Shown piece by piece: positions 36,627-47,164 of a stretch of 64,000 bases of DNA. The stretch lies in NCBI GenBank assembly GCA_024516035.1, contig CM044961.1, positions 13,895,398-13,959,397 of the forward strand. The letters are read 5' to 3'. Made by a program: the position numbers and the translations under genes. This DNA comes from Bactericera cockerelli. Its lineage: Eukaryota > Arthropoda > Insecta > Hemiptera > Triozidae. The notes beneath the pieces are model-generated. The model made no database searches. It saw only the letters and a program-made list of their open reading frames with translations, and was not told the origin of the DNA. Within the stretch, counting starts at the first letter, position 1, and each line of letters starts with the position of its first letter.

Positions 36627-38458
36627 TGTTGATCTTTAAAATAATCGTAAGTTGTACTCGTAGGTACTTAAAGAGATAAATATTTATTTAGCTTCTCTCT
36701 ATCTATAATACCTATTTGCATAGTCTTTTTAAAAAAAATTCAGTACAAAACTGGCCAAGTAAAATATGGAGAAGACTCAGTGCTAGATCGTTCTGTCCCA
36801 GCGACCAATTTCTAAAACGCTTTCCTCAGATAATTTGTCGTTTTTTCTTCATTTATGTTTCTCAGGGCGGTTCATCTAATCCATTCTTGAATAAAATAAT
36901 GTGGAGCAGTAAAGGATTAGTGTCAGCAGGGAATGACTAATGCGATGTTGTCACGAAGTGCGGGAGTGGGAGAATGAGGGAAAAGAACAAGACTAATTCA
37001 GACTGCTCTTTCGTAGGCAAAGTTACCATGAGTCATTTAGAAATTATAATGAGAAGTAATGAGAAACGATTTTGAGCTATTTTTTAAACTTCTACAATTC
37101 ACGCAATTTTTACTAATCGTTTGAGTGTTCACTCTATCAGGAGCATTTATCATTTTTTTTTCAGTGCATTCATCCTTAGAAGTCAAAGGGTAAACTCAAA
37201 ATCAATATTCTTCTTACAAAATGCACTATGTTTCAAACTGTACAGTGAAAAGTTTATACACGTTCACTATACAATACCTCTAGTTCTATACAATAGGTAC
37301 ACTTCACTATACAGTCATTTCTGTTTCGGTGAACGAAAATTAAGGACATAATATTATTTAGAATAAATTCAGAAACTTTTTGACGTCGAGTACCTAATTA
37401 AAAATGCAATTAAAGAAAATAATTCGCTTCTCGCTGCGATGAATGTGTTCCAGATTTTGTTTATTGCACTGAAAACTGAATTATTTTGAGTTTAATTCTA
37501 TTTCAGCAGCTCCTGCAAAGAAAATAAATTGAAATTAAAGGGAAGGTTGTTTTCTTTGTAGTTGCTGTTTGAAAATTCGACTCTGAAGTGTGAAAATTTT
37601 GATCTTGTTTTTTCTAGTAGGTACTTGATGTTTTTAAATCATGTTTGTAATGATATTATTTGCATTTTTATTTTAGAAGTTTTCAACACAAAACATTACA
37701 TCCTATATTTACCAGGCTTGATTGATTATATTTCTTAATAATATAGCTGCGTAATATGAAGAGGTACCTATTTTTGTATTTACTATACTAATATTATGAG
37801 ATATTCATTTCAGAATGCGGAGTTAATGTCTTTGTTCTTTTACTTCAACAAATATCTAAGCTGACCTTTATAGTTTTGAGTGTACTTAACAAACCATGAA
37901 AAATTATGTACGAGTATAAAAAAAAAACAAAATAGATGATGTGGAAATACTAACGTTTTTTTTTGAGTTCAGCCTGAGTTTTTGTGAATAACAATACCTT
38001 TAATAAATTTATATGGCTAGATATATGCTTTTGCATTTCGGTGACTATTACAATAGCAATAATCAATTATTAAATTTAGTGCTTATTGAAGAAAAAAAAT
38101 GCTTTACATTTTTTTTTTAAATAATAAATTGTTTTCATGTTGAAAAAAGTAAAAATGCTCTTTACATCTGAATGAATTTAATCAACTGAAGACTTATCGT
38201 AAGTCTCACAATTTTGTCAAGACATTTTCAGGCTAGATTAAGTTTCAATTTATTTCAATCGGGCAACACGTCTTAACCATTTAATTTTCATTTGTCAAAC
38301 AAAAAATACAAAATATAATATTTTCAAAATAGAATCAAAACAAAAATATGTGTATGTTGTTGTTGATTATTATTTTGAATAAAATACCTAAATGTTGGTT
38401 TTCAAGAACTGAGTGCATAATATAATTATGTAGTTTAGGTACTGTAGGTGAGGCTACT

Positions 38459-38775
38459 TTAACACTTCCCGTGCCCAAGGCAAAAACATGACATTTCCCC
38501 CCAGGCCCAAAATGTCAGACGTATGCGTCCGACGTGGCTTTCAAGATTTTTCTTGACTTCCTTAGTTTCAAGATATTTCAGATTTAAAAAAAAGGAAAAT
38601 GTTCCTCACAGGCCCAGGATTATAAATCCAATGCTAAACACATTGTAGTGTCAGACGTAAGGGTCTGACATGCATTTAAAGTGAGGAAGGACTGTCAGAC
38701 GCATACGTCTGACATGCACTTTTTTGGTAACTCACTGTCGGACGCATACATCTGACGTGGCGCGGGAAGTGTTAA
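38459..38775. mobile_element. TTAA-flanked miniature element 2 (piggyBac-like)
   Basis: A 309-bp body lies between TTAA at 38459..38462 and TTAA at 38772..38775. The termini CACTTCCCGTGCC and (other strand) CACTTCCCGCGCC are inverted. Inside are four degenerate palindromes of the form GTCAGACGTATGCGTCCGAC / TGTCAGACGCATACGTCTGA. There is no coding capacity. Confidence 0.8.
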
Positions 38776-39009
38776 GTAGGGGCCTGGGTTGTCTTCCCAT
38801 GAATGGTAAGTACCTACGACCCTCGTCATGATATGACCACTTACCACGTACCTAGTTAAAAGCGACATTAAACCCAAATGAACAACAGATTGAAAAATCA
38901 GAACCCCTGTTCGAGAAGAGAGCTATGCAATGTGCAATTCATTTCTATAGTTTTTTCGTGTTTCCTCCTGAACACCTAATTTTATTTTATTTTTTATTAT
39001 TATTATTCA

Positions 39010-39130
39010 ACGCGGGGGTTTTACAGACCATTTTCTGGAATCTTACAAACCAGCTACCCACATTTACCTCAACCAGCCTGAGTAGGGTCAGCATTATGAT
39101 GGCAGTTCTAATGTCTCTACTTGTCACCGT
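39010..39130 (-). mobile_element. SINE family D fragment
   Basis: The reverse of the family core is visible as ACCAGCTACCCACATTTACC followed by TCAACCAGCCTGAGTAGGG. Confidence 0.55.
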
Positions 39131-39221
39131 TTACACTTAGCTGAAGTGAGCAATACAAGATTTTGATCACAACACTCACCTGCTCACTCACCCGTAGAGA
39201 AGTAAAGTAGAAATAGAATTG

Positions 39222-39283
39222 GTTGGGTGGAAGAGATTACCATAGGCAATAACCCCGCCCTTTAGTTAGGACTGTCCTATTAA
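39222..39283 (-). repeat. Dispersed repeat fragment, inverse of 11738..11800
   Basis: TGGGTGGAAGAGATTACC and GGCAATAACCCCGCCCTTTA mirror the block at 11738. Confidence 0.55.
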
Positions 39284-41129
39284 TAAAGAATTAAATAATA
39301 ATAGAATTCAGCAGGGGAGTGACGTGTTTACGTTTACATTATCATGCTCACTTCACCTTTGTGTAAACGAAATATCATTTGTGGCGAAATCGGCACTAAA
39401 ATCCGACACTTAAGTCTCAACCTTTTCCATACATGCACAATTCCAAAGTTGTGAAATAGGAGAAAAGCCTTTTTATTTTAATTTTTCACATAAATTTAGT
39501 GGAAAGGTACTAAATTTAGTGTACCTTGTTGAGTTATATTAGACACATAAAAACGAAATATGTATTAAGTAATTAAATTTATGCTAATTATTTAATACCA
39601 AGTTGACAGTTACTAAGGTAAGGGGCAAAGACCTTTGTAGGTCAGGACAAGGCTGGAAAGTAAATTAGTGGTTAGGAGGTGGGAGCGAAATAATGAAAAA
39701 AGCTAAGACGAAAGTAATGAAACATAAAGGGGGTTTTAAATATTTTTAAATTAAAATTATGGTGTATTAAAAAACAGAAGTCACAGTGTGGTGTTTGTTT
39801 TCTGTGTACGGTTTATGTGTTTGTGGTGTGTGTGTTTGATGGACTGGCGAAGCGGCGGGTGTAACACGCTAGTACCTATTACAAAAGAGGTCTTATTACG
39901 AGGGTACGCTTTATTTTAAAATTAAAAAATATCCAAAGAAAGTGACACACACCCAAATTGATCAAAATAAGCTCTTTTTTGTAATTTCCTTTTTAACCGT
40001 TCCTATTGGTCCGATGATGACCAATAATAGCCAACTTTCTGGGGGTAGGTATATATATATATATATTTTTTTTTTTTTTGAGCCTCAGAGGTTTCTTCGG
40101 GAAGGGCTTTGTGAAAATCTATGGAAGAAGGAACTTTTTGATTTAAACAGGATTAAATTCCGACTTAATGCTAGCATTCATATGCAATTTAACCTTGTGA
40201 TAGCTAGTCACCCATCCCAGGATGGCTAAGACAGAATAAATGTTTCTATCTCAAATGTTATGTTTCCGAATAAAAATAAATGTTTCCGACGCCACGACGC
40301 GACGCCTGAAATGTAAACCTACATTGATGTTAATCGAGAGGTAGGAAACAGGTAAGTTTAGATGGTGCTACGCTAGCGTGGAGTTTCAGTCCAAAGGGTA
40401 GAGGAGTAGTAGGAGGAGGAGGAAGAGGAGTAAGAGGAGGGGGGGAAGTACGCAATGCAGCTATTGTGAATACTATGCTACCCTCCGCCCTTTCAGTCCT
40501 GAGTCCACCGGGAACAAATACCTGGTTGCAAGTTCTTTTTTAACGGGGAACAATTTGTCCAAGTTACCACCAGCTACAATTCCCTTTCACAACTATTGGA
40601 AGAAACATTCCCCTTTACTTCTCTCTAGGGAGATGCTTTCAGTGCGATGGGGACTGGAGTCTTATCCTGAGTCAGCGATGAAGGTTTTTCATTTTGCTTT
40701 TAAGTCAAACTATATTATTTTACTTTAAGTTTACAAAATAATTTGATTTTACGAATTAAAAAGTTGGAGGCAACGGGAGAGAAAAGATCAATATCTTTCC
40801 TTCGACAAAGCATAAGTGTCATCATACACAAGGGGAATGCAGCCAGTGTCATGGGCACAGTTCCAAGTACTGTGCCCATGAGTGAAGTTTTTTATTTATA
40901 AAATTTTAATGTTATTATTTTAATATATTTTTTTTGTTGCGAATTTGAATATTGTCCCTTACCAAGTCTCGACCTCTCTCACATTCAGGGATCTGGCGAG
41001 AACTGGTGTATTTAACGTGCCATCGATGCTGCACTGGCTTTGGTGCCACTCGCTTTGGTGGCTCGGTGCCACTTTGGAAATAATAATAATAATGATACTG
41101 TAAGCCCAAGAAATAAGAACTTCCTCATT
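39284..41129. other. No gene seen
   Basis: AT-rich on the left. A (TA)n/poly-T tract lies at 40050..40080 and a GGA-rich stretch at 40400..40447. The frame at 39942..40229 has no supporting motif. Confidence 0.45.
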
Positions 41130-41134
41130 AGTCT

Positions 41135-41311
41135 TGTTGCAGTATCACTCTTGCATAGTAGTAGTGATTTCAGCCAACAATATAAATCTAGGTTTCCTCA
41201 AGAACTGGATACCATTTCCAGCAATCATTCAGTCAGTTACACTGTGACAGTTCATCATAATAAATATTTCTTAAAGCTTATATACTTTGTCTTTCATTTG
41301 ATCATAAAATA
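41135..41311 (+). repeat. 5' LTR (177 bp)
   Basis: It begins TGTTGCAGTATC and ends CATAAAATA. A TATAAAT box lies at 41181 and an AATAAA signal at 41259..41264, so promoter and polyadenylation signals are present. The 3' end is TA rather than the usual CA. Confidence 0.92.
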
Positions 41312-41329
41312 TGGTGTCAGGTGTGGGGT
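41312..41329 (+). other. Putative primer-binding site
   Basis: TGGTGTCAGGTGTGGGGT starts immediately after the LTR. The leading TGG fits pairing with a tRNA CCA end. The tRNA identity was not determined. Confidence 0.7.
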
Positions 41330-41358
41330 AAAATTATTTTTCTAAACCTACGCCAACA

Positions 41359-43698
41359 ATGGATAAAAATAAAATTGAAGACCTTGTTAATCAGTTAGTG
41401 AACCAGAAAATTGCAAAATATGAAGAACAAGAAAAGAAGCTCAAATCTCAAAAGGCAAGTGGACAATCCGAAGACGTCAACACCCTGGTAAAGCTGGTTC
41501 GCAATGTGCCTCTACCAAGCGGATTAAAGTTGGAGGGTAATGTCCGTGAGAACATCGAGTACTTCAAGAAAATGTGGAAGAATTACGAAACAGCAAGCGG
41601 TCTTTATGCTGAAGAAAATTCTGTACGAGTCTCAACTATGTTAACAGCCATTGGAGATGAGGCGAGCAAAAGAATCTACAGTATCGTGGAGGCTCCGGAG
41701 ACAATGAAAACAGAAGAAATATTAGATATCCTGACAAAGAAACTTGCTCCAGAAATCAACATAAGATACGAACGGTACATTTACAACAGCATGAAGCAGT
41801 CTGACAATGATTCTTATCAAGAATACTTTCTAAAACTAAAAAAACAAAGTAAATTATGCGACTACAAAAACATGGAAGAAGAGCTTATGCTAGACAAAAT
41901 CATATGTTCAATCAAAGATGTGAAGTTGCGAGAGAAGTTATGGTTAAAAAAAGATATCAATATTACTGAAGCATTAGATATGTGCAGATCCAGCGAAGAG
42001 ACAAAGAGACAATTGGAAATTAATGAAGAAAAGGAGAACGAGATAAACAAATTTGACAATGTGAAGCCAAGACAAAAGACAAACAATATGAGCAGAAATT
42101 GTGGGTACTGCGGAGGTGACTGGCATGTGTCACTGGAAGAATGCCCAGCAAGAAATCTTGTGTGTAACCAATGCAACAAAAAAGGACATTTCTCTAGTGT
42201 ATGCAAAAGTAAAAGTAATAAAATTAGAGCAGTATGTGAAGAATATAATGTATATGAAGAAATTCTGCAAGTAAGCAATTTATGCAAGATGAAAAATCAA
42301 GGTGTATTCACAAACCTGACAGTGATACTTCCTAATAGCAAAATGAAACCTATAGTGTTCCAGCTTGACACAGGAGCTTCTTGCAACATCATTGGAGAAA
42401 AAATTCTGTGCGATATCTTGGATGTGGAAACTATCCAGTTGCGGGAGTCCAACGCTGTATTAAGAGCTGTGAATGGAACAAAACTAAACGTGCGTGGAAA
42501 ATATCTTATGAAGATCAGAAAAGGAAACAACATTTTCTCATTGGAATTCATAGTAGTCAATTATGATCATATTCCTTTATTGTCGTACAAAGCATGTGAC
42601 ACACTCAATCTGATTAATTATTGCAAAGAAGTCATGAAAAATGCTGAAATCAAAGATATTGTAATGTCACGTGAAACATGTGCAAAACATGCAGTAAATC
42701 AAAAGAAAATTGAAATGGAGTCTTTTGAAACGCCAAAGGAGCCATTTGAAACTGTGAGCATGGATGCCTTCGAGATCAACATAAAAGGAAAGAGCAGAAA
42801 TTTTCTAGTTACTGTTGATCATTTTTCTGACTTTTTTGAAATCGACGAGTTGAAAGATCTATCATCTTCTTCTACTATACTCATTTGTAAGAGAAACTTT
42901 AGCCGTCATGGCATTCCAAAAACTGTAATTACCGATGGAGCAACAAATTTCTCATCCTATGAATTCCAGAACTTCAGCAAACAGTGGGAGTTCAGACATG
43001 TGAGGAGCAGCCCACACTATCCTCAGTCCAACGGGAAAGCAGAGTCAGCAGTGAAAGTGGTAAAGATGATGATAAAAAAAAGTATTGACAGCAACGAAGA
43101 TTTCTACAAAATGCTTCTGACTCATAGAAATACACCAAACAAAACAAAGATCAGTGCATCTCAAAGACTCATGGGAAGACGGTTAAGATGTCATCTCCCC
43201 AAACTAAATATGTGTAAAGATAAAATGCCAAACTCTGAAATTGAAGAAAAAATTATAGAAAATAAAAATGAGACAAAACAATACTACGACAAAACAGTTA
43301 CTTCAAGGAGAAATTTAAATGTAGGTGCCAATGTTTGGTTCAAAAAGTTACCTGAAAATGAAGTGTGGTCAAAAGGAATGTTAGAAGGGGATGAAGGTAA
43401 CAGATCATATCCTGTTAGAACACCAGATGGAGCACCTGATTTCACTTGTTCAGCCACACAACCAGAGAATCCAATCATTGATGATCAAAGAGAAGAATCA
43501 CCCACTAATGATTTAGAAGATAAGGAATTAGTAGATACCCAGGATAGTCCAGATGAATTTTCAACACCTGTTCACACTCCTTCCACCTCTACCTCAGTGA
43601 GATCCCCACGACCAAAGAGGACATCAAGAGTTCTTGCCCGATACAAGGACTGTTTTTTTATATTAAGGAGGGGATGTTGCAGTATCACTCTTGCATAG
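41359..43698 (+). CDS. Gag-protease-integrase polyprotein, RT deleted
   Basis: A 779-residue open frame. Residues about 40-240 are a retrotransposon gag-like region. Two zinc knuckles follow: C248-C251-H256-C262 and C269-C272-H277-C282. The aspartic protease active site is D337-T338-G339 in a QLDTGASCNIIG context. After about residue 420 the frame passes, with no RT or RNase H, to the end of an integrase zinc-binding region (ETCAKHAVNQKK; the first Cys of the expected CxxC is replaced, S-R-E-T-C) and a complete integrase core. The core triad is D469, D526 and E562, spaced DX56DX35E. An acidic Pro/Ser-rich tail ends in the 3' LTR, where the last 8 codons and the stop lie. An in-frame internal deletion of RT/RNase H fits best. 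The protein could still package and integrate if RT is supplied in trans, which is inference. Confidence 0.92.
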   Translation: MDKNKIEDLVNQLVNQKIAKYEEQEKKLKSQKASGQSEDVNTLVKLVRNVPLPSGLKLEGNVRENIEYFKKMWKNYETASGLYAEENSVRVSTMLTAIGDEASKRIYSIVEAPETMKTEEILDILTKKLAPEINIRYERYIYNSMKQSDNDSYQEYFLKLKKQSKLCDYKNMEEELMLDKIICSIKDVKLREKLWLKKDINITEALDMCRSSEETKRQLEINEEKENEINKFDNVKPRQKTNNMSRNCGYCGGDWHVSLEECPARNLVCNQCNKKGHFSSVCKSKSNKIRAVCEEYNVYEEILQVSNLCKMKNQGVFTNLTVILPNSKMKPIVFQLDTGASCNIIGEKILCDILDVETIQLRESNAVLRAVNGTKLNVRGKYLMKIRKGNNIFSLEFIVVNYDHIPLLSYKACDTLNLINYCKEVMKNAEIKDIVMSRETCAKHAVNQKKIEMESFETPKEPFETVSMDAFEINIKGKSRNFLVTVDHFSDFFEIDELKDLSSSSTILICKRNFSRHGIPKTVITDGATNFSSYEFQNFSKQWEFRHVRSSPHYPQSNGKAESAVKVVKMMIKKSIDSNEDFYKMLLTHRNTPNKTKISASQRLMGRRLRCHLPKLNMCKDKMPNSEIEEKIIENKNETKQYYDKTVTSRRNLNVGANVWFKKLPENEVWSKGMLEGDEGNRSYPVRTPDGAPDFTCSATQPENPIIDDQREESPTNDLEDKELVDTQDSPDEFSTPVHTPSTSTSVRSPRPKRTSRVLARYKDCFFILRRGCCSITLA
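43665..43674 (+). other. Polypurine tract
   Basis: AAGGAGGGGA directly abuts the TG of the 3' LTR, as expected for plus-strand priming in LTR elements. Confidence 0.8.
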
Positions 43699-43851
43699 TA
43701 GTAGTGATTTCAGCCAACAATATAAATCTAGGTTTCCTCAAGAACTGGATACCATTTCCAGCAATCATTCAGTCAGTTACACTGTGACAGTTCATCATAA
43801 TAAATATTTCTTAAAGCTTATATACTTTGTCTTTCATTTGATCATAAAATA
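43675..43851 (+). repeat. 3' LTR (177 bp)
   Basis: Identical to the 5' LTR by direct comparison. The polyprotein stop codon (TAG at 43696..43698) lies within it. Confidence 0.92.
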
Positions 43852-44049
43852 AGTCTAATATTATATTCCAATGCAGAAGGGAGTGCATTTATGCTTCATA
43901 AAGTTTCCATTAGTCAGCGCAGATGGCAAGTTAAATATGCAAGTTGTCGTCCAATCACTGAAGTTAAGAAACATCCAGCATTGTGAGGAAATGGATTGGT
44001 GAACTACTAGTTGCATAGCCATCCATTGTCATCATGGCGATCCGAGTTC

Positions 44050-44160
44050 TACTGGATATTCCTGGCCTCACTCAGGCTGGGTGAAGTGAATGGGAGTAGT
44101 TGAGTTGTTTCTCCAGCGAATGGTGGGTAAAACCCCCGTTGCGATATGACCACATTGAAA
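44050..44160 (+). mobile_element. SINE family D fragment
   Basis: The core is CCTCACTCAGGCTGGGTGAAG and CTCCAGCGAATGGTGGGTAA, followed by ACCCCCGTTGCGATATGACC. Confidence 0.65.
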
Positions 44161-44984
44161 AAGAAAAAAACAAAAGTTTCCATAAACTATGCTTCAGGTG
44201 TGAAAGGCCAGATAGTTTAAGCTCATTGCATGCAATGAGAACCGTACTACAAGTTGCCTGTTCAATACTCTGGGGACTCTGAAATGCTTACACAATAAGG
44301 GAAAGCAAAAATATTGCACCAGATTAAAAATATCGGATTGCTTGTTCTGACCCAATCTCAAAGAAAAATTACATACATAAAAGCAAAAATAAATAGTAAA
44401 ATTATGTTTAGTAAACTTAAATTCTATATTTATTTTATAATACATTTTTAACTATTTACATAATAATACAAAAAAATAGGTAAAGAATTTTGTTGTGGAT
44501 GACAAGTGCTTACTACATTCTGTGGTAGTCAATACATTGGTACAGTGCATAATAATCAAGTATTCAGGTAGTGTTGGATATATTCAGGTAGTGTTGCATC
44601 CTAATCAATGCATGGCTTTTTTCTCATGAGAGCACATCAAATGATTTATTGATTTTCCTCTACTAGATTTTTACCATTGGGAACCTACCTACTTCATTAA
44701 CAAATGCCATTGGATTCTCTGAGGATAAAAGTTGATCACACTATGGTCGAGACTAAATTGTTTTTTTTTTTTTAAAGACTAAATGGGCTAATAATAATGA
44801 TTTTCCAACATGTGTCCTTGGAAAAAAAGTGCATGTCCTCTCAACACAATAAATTAGGCCAAATATAAGAGATGTTTTGTAGTACAATTTTCAAACGAGA
44901 ATAATAATTGCACAAACTAGTTATTTGAATTTTGTACAATCATTAAACTTAAAAAAAGAATGAGTGTTTAATAGCTTTTTTCAT

Positions 44985-45215
44985 AGCAATGAAACAACAG
45001 CTACTGTAGACAAATGTAGTCAGTGTTGTATCTTACCTATCCCTAGTATACCTCACCTCCGATGGGCATGATGTGACACATAACTTATTTAACAAGAGAA
45101 AGGTATCCCTTACAATTTACAACCAACTGTAACCAAACTTTGAATATATTTCTTTTGTCTGCACTGGGGTTAAATCCCAAGCCCTTCTCCATGTCAAGCA
45201 AGTAACTTATCAGTG
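44985..45215 (-). mobile_element. SINE, family C
   Basis: It shares AACAGCTACTGTAGAC, GTGTTGTATCTT and TATCCCTTACAA with the copies at 25323 and 52600 in the same orientation. It lies just downstream of the FAM32A stop codon and may be part of its 3' UTR. Confidence 0.65.
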
Positions 45216-45270
45216 AGGGTAATTTGACAAAACAATCCAGAAAAGAAAATTGATTACATACAATGAACAG

Positions 45271-47164
45271 TTACTTGGTCCAACTGACTTTAGGAATATC
45301 AAAGTGTTCTGTTAAACTGTCTAGGTGGCGATTGAACTCTTCCACTCGCTGTTTGTGTGTCATGGAAGCTTTCTCAAGTATTCTCTCTTTTTGGATTTTC
45401 TCCTGTTGTTTTTGAAATGCTATTTGAGCTTTGGTGAGTTGTAGCACATTGTAGCTGTTACCAGGTGAAGTGGAATCGGCAGATGTATTGAGCTTTTCTT
45501 TAAGTTCTTTCTCTTCTTTGTTTTTCTTCTTTTTCCTGAGGAAGAAATAGGACAATATCAATTCTAAAGCAATTTTACATCTATGTGTATGTACATTATG
45601 TATATGATAAAAAGGAATATTTACTTGTAAGCTACTTTGTAGGTACATTAACATGCTTTACTAAATCTTGGAACCTTAACCACCAATCTTCAGCTTACAA
45701 GTCTGCCACCTTATTGATTATTCATCAAGCTTCATTTGGTTGTACAAAGTGACTTAAGCTGTGCTATTCTAGAGTTGAACTTGTGAATATTTATACAATT
45801 TATTGAACTGTTAGTTAATAGATCTCTATTGACTATATTATGTGTTTAAGGTTGCATTGTTGGGCTCAATATCCCTTTCAACTGATAATGTCATACATAT
45901 CAAGACAATGCTTTTGCTTAACCTTCACATTCTGTTTCTGGAAGTATAGCAAACTGCTACTGTAGCATATAGAATTAAGAAGTGAGGAAACAAACTCCAG
46001 TTGCATGTAAACACCACATAGCATGACACCATCGCAAAGGAGTAGAATATTTCTCATGGTCTAATTATGTTTAAGTTTACATTTTAAGTATTTATGTTTA
46101 TATTTGTTACGCTGAGGACACCACAATGTAGGCCGGCGGGGGGTGATTTCCACACTTCTTAATTCTACATGCTATGCTGTAGAATTAAGAAGTAGAATTA
46201 AGAATGCTACTTGTGACTACTGCCCGTAGTCCAGAGTTCCCGAGTTCAACTCCCGGCTGGGGCAGACTTTTCGAAGAAAATTCTGTTCCATCCAAACACG
46301 TGAGGCTGCCATTTCCGGCCCTACCCAGGCTGGGTGAGGTTAATGTGGGTAGCTGGTTCGATTCCCAGCGAATGGAGGGTAAAACCCCCGTCCTAATCCA
46401 GGACGTTAAATCAAATAGAATCGTTGGCGTTAGGAAGGGCATCCAGCCATAAAAAAAAAAAAAAAAAAAAAACATGCTCCACCCTACCAACCTCAACCAT
46501 GAGGTTGAACAATGCCGACCCCAAAAGCAACATAAGCTAATATGGGATAAAGGCAAGGGAGATATATATATATGCTGCTACCAACAATTACCTCACCCAG
46601 CATGGGTTGGGCCAGAAATAGCCATCACAACAGTTTTAATGTGAATGGTTGCCCATCAAAGTCCCGACACTACTGAACATAGCTTAACTCTTTGCGGCAT
46701 GGTGGTCCCAAGGAGGACCACATAAAATGGGACCCTTACTGCACGGGCCCTCCTGACTTGTTGTGCCCTGTGAAAGCTACGACAATGTCCGACTACAGCC
46801 GAAAACTTTTATCCAATAGGAAGAAGCTTGAGTGGTCCCTGGCTGAGTGAAGCGTGCTGAGACGATACTAAAGACAGTTCTCATATGGACCACCGTGCAG
46901 TAAGGTACATTTTCCAAGTGGTCTTTCTGGGGACCACCGTGCCGGAAAGGTTATTAAAAAAAATCCGAGCTGTGCCGCAAAGAGTTAAACTGAGTGGAAG
47001 AATGAGAACTGGTGTGATAAAAGTGCTATCGACACTGACTTTTTTGTTCAGGCTTATGAAAGCTAACAATGAAATAAATCTTACTTTTTTGATGCTAATG
47101 GGTCTTTCTTCAGTTTCAGTTTTGACTTGCACACATTCTTGCAAACTTCATCATAACTGGACAT
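45271..47164 (-). CDS. FAM32A: FAM32A homologue, two exons
   Basis: Exon 1 is 47164..47085 (ATG at 47164) and exon 2 is 45535..45271 (stop TAA at 45273..45271). The 1549-bp intron has a GTAAG donor and a TTTCTTCCTCAG acceptor. The phase-2 join restores a lysine inside a Lys-rich run. The 114-residue product starts MSSYDEVCKNVCK, has a KKKKKNKEEKE stretch, and ends with the family's signature (THKQRVEEFNRHLDSLTEH, then FDIPKVSWTK). Human FAM32A has 112 residues with nearly the same C-terminus. The family is nuclear, and its conserved C-terminal tail has been seen in the human spliceosome during exon ligation. The intron contains a SINE D copy and a TTAA element. The gene lies downstream of NIPP1 exon 3 on the same strand, so it may be nested in a NIPP1 intron. 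Confidence 0.92.
45664..45740 (-). mobile_element. Diverged SINE family B fragment
   Basis: The block GCTTACAAGTCTGCCACCTT then ATTATTCATCAAGCTTC resembles the reversed family B head. It lies in the FAM32A intron. Confidence 0.45.
46205..46555 (+). mobile_element. SINE family D, most complete copy
   Basis: A tRNA-like head (GTAGTCCAGAGTTCCCGAG then TTCAACTCCCGGCTGGGG) is followed by CCAAACACGTGAGGCTGCC, the core CCCAGGCTGGGTGAGGTTAA, GGAAGGGCATCCAGCC, an A-run near 46450..46472, and a tail with ACCTCAACCATGAGGTTGAA. It lies in the FAM32A intron, antisense to the gene. Confidence 0.75.
46684..46988. mobile_element. TTAA-flanked miniature element 3 (piggyBac-like)
   Basis: A 297-bp body lies between TTAA at 46684..46687 and TTAA at 46985..46988. 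The termini are CTCTTTGCGGCA and its inverse TGCCGCAAAGAG. Internal palindromic blocks carry GTGGTCC/GGACCAC (GGTGGTCCCAAGGAGGACCA; GGACCACCGTGCAGTAAG; GGGGACCACCGTGCC). It lies within the FAM32A intron. Confidence 0.85.

Larger units (their letters stand above)
31573..38458. other. AT-rich desert
   Basis: The most AT-rich part of the window, with almost no recognisable repeats. Only the weak candidate exon at 35302 and a 31-nt T-run at 36594..36624 stand out. It may be intergenic or a long intron. Confidence 0.5.
41135..43851 (+). mobile_element. Young LTR retrotransposon lacking reverse transcriptase
   Basis: The element is 2717 bp, with 177-bp LTRs that read as identical and a 5-bp target duplication AGTCT at 41130..41134 and 43852..43856. 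A primer-binding-type sequence starting TGG lies directly after the 5' LTR, and a polypurine tract AAGGAGGGGA directly before the 3' LTR. The single open frame encodes gag, protease and integrase in that order. Protease before integrase at the C-terminus is consistent with the Gypsy/Ty3 order (PR-RT-RH-INT) after loss of RT and RNase H. Identical LTRs mean recent insertion, so the missing RT was probably already absent in the copy that transposed. Confidence 0.92.

Noticed and set aside
41862..42287. 141-codon minus-strand frame under the gag region
   Set aside because: It is the antisense shadow of the polyprotein ORF.
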